Assembly (NCBI GenBank): GCA_013695005.1
Contig: JACDBJ010000362.1
Span: forward strand, 1-6,314
DNA from: Pseudonocardiales bacterium
GTDB taxonomy: Bacteria; Actinomycetota; Actinomycetes; Mycobacteriales; Pseudonocardiaceae
Direction: 5' to 3'
DNA length: 6,314 nt
Each line of letters begins with the position of its first letter. The stretch's first letter is position 1. This document shows, in pieces, positions 1 through 5,381 of the stretch. Made by a program: the position numbers and the translations under genes. The notes below the pieces were generated by a model. That model searched no databases, was not told the DNA's origin, and saw only the letters and a program-made list of their open reading frames with translations.

Positions 1-1492
1 GCGCTGCGCCGAGCCGTTCGACCTCGGCCCTGGCGTCCGCGACGGCCCTGCGAGCGCGCTCGTCGTCGGCGACCAGGCCGCGCACGTGCTGTACCGCGCG
101 CTCCTGGCGCACTGTGAGCTCAGCCGCCGCCCGTTGCAGCGCTGCCAGCGCAGCACCGTGCAACGGTGCGTCCGCCTGGTCGTCGAGGGGGTGGTCGACG
201 GTCTCGCGGTGCGGCCCGCTCACCCGGGCCAGCTCGGCGGCCGACACGGCCGCCAGCCGCAATGCAGTGAACCGCGACGCGGCCTGCTCGGCCCGCTCGG
301 CGGCCGCGGAGTGTTTGCGCTCGCCGGTCTCGACCGCCGCCACGGCGTGATTCGCATCGCCCGCGGCCTGCTGGGCGTGGCCAGCCAACCGCTGTGCCAG
401 CTCGGCGGCCGCGCGTAGCCGGACGCCCTCCTGCATCTCTGGGCCGGCGGCGAGCGCCTCACGGCGGGCCTGGAGCCGCCGCTCGTCGGTCTCCAGCACC
501 GCCAGCAACGCCCGGACCTCCGTCAGCGCCTGCTCGGCCTGCTCCTCGGCGGTTTCCGCCGCGGCAACGGCGGCACGGGCCTTCTCATAGCCCTGCTGCG
601 CGGCGCGCGGGAGCGCGGCACGGCGTCGCGCGGCGACGGCGGCGTAGCGGCGGTAATGCCCGAGGAACGAGCTCGCGGACGCGTGCGCTTCGGTCATCTC
701 GGCCAAGGCGTCCCGATCCTCCTCCAGGCTGCGAAACGCCTCGGCGACGTCGGCGACGACGGCCTGGTCCAGCGGCGGCAGCGCCTCGGTGAGCGCGTCG
801 GACAACGCCCGCTCGCTCGGCTTCTTGGACAGCTGCGGCTGCCGAAGCTGCACGAGCAGGTCGACCAGCGCGCCGTAGCGCTGCTCGCCGAACCCGAACA
901 GCGCCTCGTCGACGGCACGGCGGTAGTCACGTGCCCGGTCGTACACCAGCCCGTGCCCGGCCAGCGCGTCGGCGAGGCGGTCCCGCGGCAGCGCGGTGCC
1001 GGTGGCATCCACCAGGGCCAGCGCCGCGCCGACGCGTTGATCGGTGACGAAGAACCAGTGCCGGGCAATCCCACGCCCGGCCACGGCCTTGAGCCCGCAG
1101 CCGATCGTGCGGAACTCCAACTCGCCGCCCTCGGTTCGCCGGCCGAACTCCAGCCAGGTGTAACCGAGCCGCTCTGGATACGGGTGCTCGCCACCGAGCA
1201 GCAGGTTCCACTCCATCCGCTTCTTCGGGTCGGCGTCGGGTTCGACGCGGTGCGGGGAGAGGTCACCGTCGAGCAGGAACGGCAGCAGCAGCGCCAGCAC
1301 CTTGGACTTGCCGGTGCCGTTGTTGCCCCGCAGCAGCAGCCGCCCGTCGTGGAACCAGAACTCCTCGGCGTCGTAGTAGAAGAGGTCGACCAACCCCCCG
1401 CGCAGCGGCTGCCAGCGGGTGCGGCCGGGTTCAGGCAGCCTGCTCGCCGGCTGAGCCGCCGCTGTCGGGGCAAGCTCCGGCCGCGTGGTCAT
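1..1492 (-). CDS. jetC: JetC, TIGR02680-family SMC-like ATPase of a Wadjet system (C-terminal part beyond the left edge)
   Basis: This is the motor subunit of a Wadjet complex, a condensin-like ATPase related to MukB/SbcC that moves along DNA and extrudes loops on circular plasmids. The 497 visible residues start at an ATG that overlaps the jetB stop as ATGA, with an AGGAG Shine-Dalgarno 8 bases upstream. A textbook Walker A, GNNGTGKS, lies at residues 56-63 with Lys62. It is followed by family-typical stretches KKRMEWNLLLGG (about 90-101) and QLRQPQLSKKP (215-225). From about residue 250 the protein becomes rich in Ala, Glu, Arg and Gln, with few Gly or Pro, as expected for the first arm of a long SMC coiled coil. 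Family members are around 1,300 residues or more, so the hinge, return coil, signature motif and Walker B lie outside the window. The frame is open to base 2 with no internal stop. Other long frames over this region are low-complexity shadows. The family call is confident; the class number of the Wadjet type is not asserted. Confidence 0.93.
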   Translation of the reverse strand, partial: MTTRPELAPTAAAQPASRLPEPGRTRWQPLRGGLVDLFYYDAEEFWFHDGRLLLRGNNGTGKSKVLALLLPFLLDGDLSPHRVEPDADPKKRMEWNLLLGGEHPYPERLGYTWLEFGRRTEGGELEFRTIGCGLKAVAGRGIARHWFFVTDQRVGAALALVDATGTALPRDRLADALAGHGLVYDRARDYRRAVDEALFGFGEQRYGALVDLLVQLRQPQLSKKPSERALSDALTEALPPLDQAVVADVAEAFRSLEEDRDALAEMTEAHASASSFLGHYRRYAAVAARRRAALPRAAQQGYEKARAAVAAAETAEEQAEQALTEVRALLAVLETDERRLQARREALAAGPEMQEGVRLRAAAELAQRLAGHAQQAAGDANHAVAAVETGERKHSAAAERAEQAASRFTALRLAAVSAAELARVSGPHRETVDHPLDDQADAPLHGAALAALQRAAAELTVRQERAVQHVRGLVADDERARRAVADARAEVERLGAA

Positions 1493-2685
1493 GACCGGCG
1501 CTCCTGGACGGTCGGTTCGCCCACCGAATACCGGGCCAGCGCCGGCCTGGCCACGACGTGCTCACCGTCGCGGCGGACCAGGCCCAGCGCGAGCAGCCGG
1601 CGCAGCGCCTGCTCGGTCAGCTCCACCGCGGCACCCGTGGCGGTGGCGTCGCGGCGCCAGTAGGAGCGGTGGGCGCTGGCCATCAACGCGACGTGGCTGC
1701 GCAGCTCCTCGATGGTGGGTGGCCGGTCGACGCGGGCCGCAAGGTACTCGGCGACCAGCAGCGTGGCGTGGCCCTCGGTGCCGGTCTCGGGCATCCGGAT
1801 GTCGGTGAGGTCGTCGAGCGGGTCGATCATCGCGATGCCCTCCGCACGTACCTCGGCGACCAGCCCGGTGAGCTCGGTGATCCGACTGGTGATCGCGTGG
1901 CGCTGGTTGGTGAGGTAGCCGCGCTCGGCGTCGTCCAGGTCGTCGTAGTAGAGCACCGGGTCCTCGAGCAGCCGCCGGGTGAGGCGGTGGCGGGTCTGTT
2001 GGTTGCGCAGGTCGTCGGTGGTGGCCGGGAGCTCCGCGGTGAGCGCTGTGAGCCGTTGCTCGAAACCTGTTTCATCCACTGTGGATGGTCCGCGGGGTGC
2101 TGCGACGAGCGCGGCGAGCACCCTACGGTCGACGTCGTAGAGGGCGTCGCCGGAGTCGGCGACGAACGCCTCCTCGTCGCCGGCGACCCGGGAGAACACG
2201 CCGAGGTCGAGCAACAGGCGGACCACGGCCACCAGGTCGCCGCGCTCCTCGCGGCGGTCCAGGGTGAACGTGACGCCAGCGGCGGCCAGGTCGGGATCGG
2301 CGGCACCCAGCACGATCTGCTCCGCCAGCCGTCCGAGGGTGACCTGCGCGTCCGCCCGCTCCAGCACGGCCAGCGCCAGGCAGGCCAGCACGTAGCGCCG
2401 GCGGGTGAACGCCACCTTGCTGCGGGGGTCCCGCGCCGGATGCGTGGAGTCACCCGTGCTGGCGACGGTCTTGACCAGCCGTGCGACCTCGCTGTCCACG
2501 AGCAGCCGCCAACCGGTATTGCGGTCGAACCATTCCCGCAGTGCGACCGCATGCCGGCGGACCAGGACGAAATGCTCGCTGTCAGCGCCGCGGGCCCTCA
2601 GCACCGGGCGGCGCAGCAACGCCCGCGCGGCGCGCGCCAGCTCGGTCGAGCGGGTCACGGCGATGGCGTCGGAGAGCCCGGTCAT
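1489..2685 (-). CDS. jetB: JetB, DUF2398/TIGR02678 family protein (KITE-like Wadjet subunit)
   Basis: This 398-residue protein of the DUF2398/TIGR02678 family is complete. In Wadjet systems JetB occupies the MukE/MksE (KITE) position, binding the kleisin JetA and helping to load DNA onto the SMC ATPase. Family-like stretches are the N-terminal LLRRPVL followed by FVLVRRHAVALREWF and TGWRLLVD (residues 23-64), the basic KVAFTRRRYVLACLAL segment (90-105), and LLEDPVLYYDDLDDAERGYL (239-258). The C-terminus, around 356-385, reads like a winged helix (LTEQALRRLLALGLVRRDGEHVV). The start ATG overlaps the jetA stop as ATGA and has a GGAG 8 bases upstream. The stop overlaps the jetC start in the same way, so the three subunits are probably translationally coupled and made in fixed ratio. 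No signal peptide or membrane segment is visible. The family identification rests on recognised motifs. The KITE role is inferred from operon position and from characterised Wadjet complexes. Confidence 0.92.
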   Translation of the reverse strand: MTGLSDAIAVTRSTELARAARALLRRPVLRARGADSEHFVLVRRHAVALREWFDRNTGWRLLVDSEVARLVKTVASTGDSTHPARDPRSKVAFTRRRYVLACLALAVLERADAQVTLGRLAEQIVLGAADPDLAAAGVTFTLDRREERGDLVAVVRLLLDLGVFSRVAGDEEAFVADSGDALYDVDRRVLAALVAAPRGPSTVDETGFEQRLTALTAELPATTDDLRNQQTRHRLTRRLLEDPVLYYDDLDDAERGYLTNQRHAITSRITELTGLVAEVRAEGIAMIDPLDDLTDIRMPETGTEGHATLLVAEYLAARVDRPPTIEELRSHVALMASAHRSYWRRDATATGAAVELTEQALRRLLALGLVRRDGEHVVARPALARYSVGEPTVQERRS

Positions 2686-4247
2686 GCGCTGCGCTCCACC
2701 CGCAGATCGGCTGTGAGATCGACGATCTCGATGAGGTAGTCGGGGCCGCGGAACACGCCGTCGGCGGTGGCGACCTCTGCGACGCGATGATCGCCTGGCG
2801 CCGTGAGCCGGACGGCCATCGTCCCGTCGCTGGTGGTGGTCTGGATGTCGCGGCGCCCGGGGGTGAGCGCCGTGAGCGCGTCGCCGAGCAGGCCCAGGAA
2901 CAGCCGGAACACGTCGCAGTCCAGCGGGCCGAGGTCGGACAGCCGCACCTGGCGATCGGTGGCCAGCGCCGCGCGGGCTGTGGCCGTCTCAGCGGCCTGA
3001 CGGGCGGCGAGCTCGGCCAGGTGGTGGCGCTGCGCGGAGCGGTCCAGGACCCGGTTGGGCTTGCCGCGCCGCTCGTAGCTGCCGGTCTTGCGCAGCCGTG
3101 GGCTGATCTCCACCGGCGGGGCGGTGGCCCACGGGGTGCTCGGCGGGATCGGGTCGTCAGCGCGAGCGGCGAGCGTGCCGGCGTCAACGGCGAGGTGCCG
3201 AGCCGGGGACAGCCCGAACGCGCAACGCCAGAGCCGGTGCAACGCGGCGTCGTCGGGGGCTTGCGCGAACCAGACAGCGAGGGTGCGGAAGTCCGCGGAA
3301 CGGTCGGATCGTCCGGCGCGCCGCTCGTTGAGTGCCGCGACAACGTGCAGCAGCTGTGGGATTGCCGCGCGGGCCTGGGCGCGCAACAGCTTGGCCTGGC
3401 TGGGGCGTTGCGGTGCGCTGACGAACCAGGAGCGGAACCCGCGCCACCGCTCCAGCCACAGCTCCCGGCGGCGGACGAACTCGACCCGCTGGTGGTCGTC
3501 GTCGCTGCCGTCCGCGGGGCCGTCGACCGTGCCTGGCGCGGCGTCTTGCGCCTCCCGCCACGCCGCGGCGTCCAGCAGCGGCTCGACGCCACGCTCCTCG
3601 ATACGCGCCACCAGCGCGGCGATCTCCGACCCGGTGGCGACAAGGTCGGTGATGAACCGCTGCAGGTAGTCGATGAGCCGGTCTTTGTAGGCCCGGAACA
3701 CCTCCAGGTCGGCGTCATGCAGGTCGAGCGTGCGCTGCAGCGAGCCCATGAACGCGCGAGCGTTGCCGGCCAGGTCGGTGAACCGGTCGACCAGGTAACG
3801 CAGCGCGAGATAGACCTTCGCCGCATCAAGCTCTGGCTCGGCTGCCAGTTCGTGCAACGCCCTGAGCTGAGTGGCGATGTCGGCAAGCGCCACTGACTGC
3901 AGGGAGCCACGGCGACCCAACGCCTCGTCGTAGACCGCAAGCGCTTCCTCGACCGCCTCGCCGGCATGGGTGAGCTGGTAGAGGAACCGGGCGCGGTGAA
4001 AATCCTCCACGGTGGTGACCCGGCTGGTGTCCGGGTCGGCCCGGAGATTGCCCCACTTCTCGAGCCTCTGCAGCGCCTCACTGACCACCGTGAGCTCGGC
4101 GGTGGGTCCGAGCGTGTCGCGGACGTCCTCGGGGCGAAGGTGCACGGTGAAACGACGCTTGGCCGCCACGAACGCGAGCATGACAGCGCGGTAAAGCTCG
4201 TAGTTCGGCGCCGTGAGATAAGTGAACACGGCGAGGTCCTGCGACAA
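2682..4247 (-). CDS. jetA: JetA, DUF2397/TIGR02677 family protein (kleisin-like Wadjet subunit), TTG start
   Basis: This is the first gene of the operon, 521 residues from a TTG at 4247. DUF2397/TIGR02677 proteins hold the JetA (MukF/MksF-like kleisin) position, bridging the SMC heads and recruiting JetB. The N-terminal region (about 5-95) begins DLAVFTYLTAPNYELYRAVML and looks like a winged helix, with SEALQRLEKWGNL as the recognition/wing portion. A long helical middle follows (about 95-225). Residues about 236-255 form a Gly/Asp-rich linker, and 440-512 form a C-terminal domain likely to contact a JetC head. The TTG is preferred because a perfect AGGAGG lies 8 bases upstream and the family-like sequence begins right there. 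An in-frame ATG at 4328 would add 27 residues (MVAARRVGMVRATAYARLRT...) that show no family similarity to my eye and would push the start into the promoter region. The stop overlaps jetB as ATGA. The frame is intact. Confidence 0.9.
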   Translation of the reverse strand: MSQDLAVFTYLTAPNYELYRAVMLAFVAAKRRFTVHLRPEDVRDTLGPTAELTVVSEALQRLEKWGNLRADPDTSRVTTVEDFHRARFLYQLTHAGEAVEEALAVYDEALGRRGSLQSVALADIATQLRALHELAAEPELDAAKVYLALRYLVDRFTDLAGNARAFMGSLQRTLDLHDADLEVFRAYKDRLIDYLQRFITDLVATGSEIAALVARIEERGVEPLLDAAAWREAQDAAPGTVDGPADGSDDDHQRVEFVRRRELWLERWRGFRSWFVSAPQRPSQAKLLRAQARAAIPQLLHVVAALNERRAGRSDRSADFRTLAVWFAQAPDDAALHRLWRCAFGLSPARHLAVDAGTLAARADDPIPPSTPWATAPPVEISPRLRKTGSYERRGKPNRVLDRSAQRHHLAELAARQAAETATARAALATDRQVRLSDLGPLDCDVFRLFLGLLGDALTALTPGRRDIQTTTSDGTMAVRLTAPGDHRVAEVATADGVFRGPDYLIEIVDLTADLRVERSA

Positions 4248-4255
4248 GCTCGCTC

Positions 4256-4261
4256 CCTCCT
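4256..4261 (-). promoter_or_regulatory. Shine-Dalgarno that fixes the TTG start of jetA
   Basis: Read on the minus strand, AGGAGG (extended as AGGAGGGAG) stands 8 bases before the TTG at 4247. The jetB and jetC starts have the same 8-base spacing. No comparable element precedes the in-frame ATG codons further upstream at 4328 and 4304. Confidence 0.8.
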
Positions 4262-4280
4262 CTGGTGCGGTGCGGAGTCG

Positions 4281-4286
4281 AGCGTA
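4281..4286 (-). promoter_or_regulatory. Possible -10 box for the jet operon
   Basis: The minus strand reads TACGCT here, a TAnnnT match about 34 bases upstream of the jetA TTG. No convincing -35 (TTGACA-like) sits 16-18 bases before it. In GC-rich actinobacterial DNA an isolated hexamer is weak evidence, so this is only a candidate. Confidence 0.22.
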
Positions 4287-4339
4287 GGCCGTAGCCCGGA
4301 CCATCCCGACGCGCCGCGCGGCCACCATGAGCCGCCTCT

Positions 4340-4352
4340 CAGCGAATCGCTG
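4340..4352. repeat. 13-base perfect palindrome (6-1-6) in the divergent intergenic region
   Basis: CAGCGA-A-TCGCTG is an exact dyad. It lies between the divergent jetA and antitoxin genes, about 93 bases upstream of the jetA TTG and 48 bases upstream of the antitoxin ATG. Its centre is about 16.5 bases from that of the next palindrome. It could be an operator half-set for a regulator of either side. There is no T-tract, so it is not a classic terminator. A chance origin is possible in GC-rich DNA. Confidence 0.4.
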
Positions 4353-4356
4353 CTGG

Positions 4357-4368
4357 CGCGGATCCGCG
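4357..4368. repeat. 12-base perfect palindrome over the presumed -35 region of the antitoxin promoter
   Basis: CGCGGATCCGCG is self-complementary over all 12 bases. If transcription starts at 4400, it covers about -43 to -32, where a repressor or autoregulating antitoxin would block the -35 contact. It is an operator candidate only; no protein is assigned to it. Confidence 0.4.
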
Positions 4369-4372
4369 ACGG

Positions 4373-4413
4373 ACGCCGACCGCCCCGTACAGTGGATGAA
4401 TGCACGCCGACCG
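4373..4413 (+). repeat. 10-base direct repeat, 31-base period, flanking the antitoxin start
   Basis: ACGCCGACCG occurs at 4373-4382 and again at 4404-4413. The 31-base period is about three helical turns, so both copies face the same side of the helix. One copy lies just upstream of the -10 box and the other inside the first codons of the antitoxin gene. The second copy also codes for protein, which lowers the weight of the observation. Confidence 0.3.
4388..4393 (+). promoter_or_regulatory. -10 box of a probable leaderless promoter for the antitoxin gene
   Basis: TACAGT fits the TAnnnT consensus of actinobacterial housekeeping sigma factors. It is followed by exactly six bases (GGATGA) and then the ATG at 4400. 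With a -10 box at -12 to -7, the transcript would begin on the A of the ATG. No Shine-Dalgarno precedes that ATG, as expected for leaderless mRNAs, which are common in Actinobacteria. The -35 is not recognisable. Confidence 0.55.
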
Positions 4414-4615
4414 GGATGATCTGCATCGCCTCGTGGAGGAGTTGCCCGAGGACGAGGTCAGGGCCGCCCTGCAAGACGTGCGTCGTCGCCGAGACGAGGT
4501 CCGACGGACGCGCAAGTGGCCACCGACATGGTTCGGTGCAGCCCGAGGTCGACGAACCGACACCGCAGCGGGCAGCGAGGAACTCCTCGCGGACGGGTTC
4601 GGCCGGCAGACGTGA
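4400..4615 (+). CDS. Small antitoxin-like protein of a PIN-toxin (VapBC-like) pair
   Basis: This 71-residue protein is mostly charged and helical. It begins MHADRDDLHRLVEELPEDEV and has a basic run RRRRDEVRRTRK (about 28-39), then WPPTWFGAARGRR and an acidic tail SEELLADGFG. Short proteins of this layout are often found directly upstream of PIN-domain toxins in Actinobacteria. Here the TGA stop overlaps the GTG start of a PIN gene as GTGA, the usual coupling of an antitoxin to its toxin. A classic AbrB, RHH or Phd DNA-binding domain is not obvious, so the antitoxin call rests on context and overall resemblance. The gene is intact, but its partner toxin is broken, so this may be an orphan antitoxin. 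The ATG is chosen for the -10 box placed to give a leaderless transcript. Confidence 0.68.
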   Translation: MHADRDDLHRLVEELPEDEVRAALQDVRRRRDEVRRTRKWPPTWFGAARGRRTDTAAGSEELLADGFGRQT

Positions 4616-5030
4616 TCGTCTGCGATACCGGCCGTTGGTAGCGGCGGCAATCTCCAACGACGACGACCACCATGCTTGTGTCGAGTTGTTCACCGCGCTG
4701 CATCTGGTGGAAGGCAAATCCTGATTCCTGCACCGGTGGTGGCAGAGGTCGGCTACCTGCTCGCCCGTGAAGCGGGGCCGACCGTCGAGGCCGCATTTCT
4801 CCGTTCGCTTGCCGACGGCGATTTCGTCACGGTTGCTCCGACCGCCGCCGACTACGCTCGGATGGCCGACCTGGTTCCTTCAGTATGGCGATCTACCGCT
4901 TGGTACCACGGACGCCGCAGTGGTCGCCGTTGCAGAACGACTAGGCCTGCCGGAGATTGCCACATTGGACCGCAGGCATTTCACCGTCGTTCGACCCCTG
5001 CACACGCCGGCCCTCACGCTCCTCCCGTAA
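4612..5030 (+). pseudogene. VapC-like PIN-domain ribonuclease toxin, broken by three frameshifts
   Basis: A PIN-domain toxin of about 139 residues can be read only by joining four segments: 4612-4634 (VIVCDTG), 4635-4708 (LVAAAISNDDDHHACVELFT...), 4709-4876 (GRQILIPAPVVAEVGYLLAR...) and 4878-5030 (LQYGDLPLGTTDAAVV... to TAA). The first two breaks look like single-base losses, one in a GGCC(C)G run that creates a TAG at 4639 and one near 4706 that leads to a TGA at 4722. The third looks like one extra base in the TTCC at about 4877. All four acidic residues expected of a PIN active site are still encoded: Asp at 4624-4626, Glu at 4745-4747, Asp at 4911-4913 and Asp at 4968-4970. The gene therefore decayed recently, or the sequence carries indel errors. 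VapC-type toxins cleave tRNA or rRNA. As read, this copy would yield only a nine-residue peptide. Confidence 0.85.
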
Positions 5031-5328
5031 GGCGGGCAACTCCACGTTTCGAGGTGACCGGGAATCGTCGGCTACACCGCCAGGAACGGCCCTTTGACTC
5101 TCATGCTGCTGATCCTGAGCCGCCGTCGAGGAACGCAAGCAACTTGCGCTGCGCGTGAGCAGGCTGGGTCCGGCGCCCGTGCTGGTGAGACCGCGCCGAC
5201 GCGCGGCGGCATTTCGATCCTCGCCGACCAGATGAACCTCGGACAGTAGTGCCGCCTGGTCCGCGGTAGGGCTGTCAGGAACACAGCGGCCGCGCTTGAG
5301 ATTGTCGCCCGCACAGACCGGACTCCGA

Positions 5329-5356
5329 CGGCGACAGACCATCCGGCTGTTCGCCG
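5329..5356 (+). promoter_or_regulatory. Possible hairpin just upstream of the integrase ribosome-binding site
   Basis: CGGCGACAG (5329-5337) pairs with CTGTTCGCCG (5347-5356) in nine pairs with one bulged T, around a nine-base loop. It ends nine bases before the integrase Shine-Dalgarno. It could be an operator, an attachment-site arm or an mRNA hairpin affecting translation. It could also be chance in GC-rich DNA. Confidence 0.28.
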
Positions 5357-5365
5357 CCGCCCATC

Positions 5366-5372
5366 GGGAGGA
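5366..5372 (+). promoter_or_regulatory. Shine-Dalgarno of the integrase gene
   Basis: GGGAGGA lies nine bases before the ATG at 5382. It supports that start over later in-frame codons. It also contrasts with the leaderless start suggested for the antitoxin gene. Confidence 0.7.
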
Positions 5373-5381
5373 AACGCGGCT

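Larger units (their letters stand above)
5031..5381. other. 351-base stretch with no recognisable gene, between the toxin remnant and the integrase
   Basis: No reading frame on either strand resembles a known family. A 48-codon frame from the ATG at 5103 and a 117-codon minus-strand frame that overlaps the integrase start both have unconvincing composition. No tRNA-like cloverleaf or excisionase-type helix-turn-helix gene is visible, and I cannot identify an att core. Small structures present are a CCGCGC-CGAC-GCGCGG hairpin (5191-5206), which has no T-tract and so is a poor terminator, the repeat ACAGACC at 5313-5319 and 5334-5340 (21-base period), and the hairpin listed separately at 5329-5356. 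The integrase promoter probably lies here. Confidence 0.5.

Noticed and set aside
694..1473. 259-codon minus-strand frame in the jetC region
   Set aside because: It is shifted from the true jetC frame and is Ser/Arg/Cys-rich. The Walker A and family motifs are read only in the frame starting at 1492.
656..1663. 335-codon open frame on the plus strand, antisense to jetC
   Set aside because: The opposite strand encodes a clear TIGR02680 protein with Walker A. The antisense frame is open only because of GC-rich third positions and shows no family resemblance.
1558..2739. 393-codon plus-strand frame opposite jetB
   Set aside because: It is a mirror of the DUF2398 gene, with repetitive Gly/Val/Glu/Gln composition and no recognisable motifs.
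2582..4717. 711-codon minus-strand frame
   Set aside because: It overlaps jetA in another frame and runs through the intergenic region and the antitoxin gene. It is Ser/Arg/Pro-rich and resembles no family.
5191..5206. CCGCGC-CGAC-GCGCGG hairpin as a transcription terminator
   Set aside because: The stem is only six pairs, no T-tract follows, and it lies 160 bases after the toxin stop. Such stems are common by chance at this GC content.
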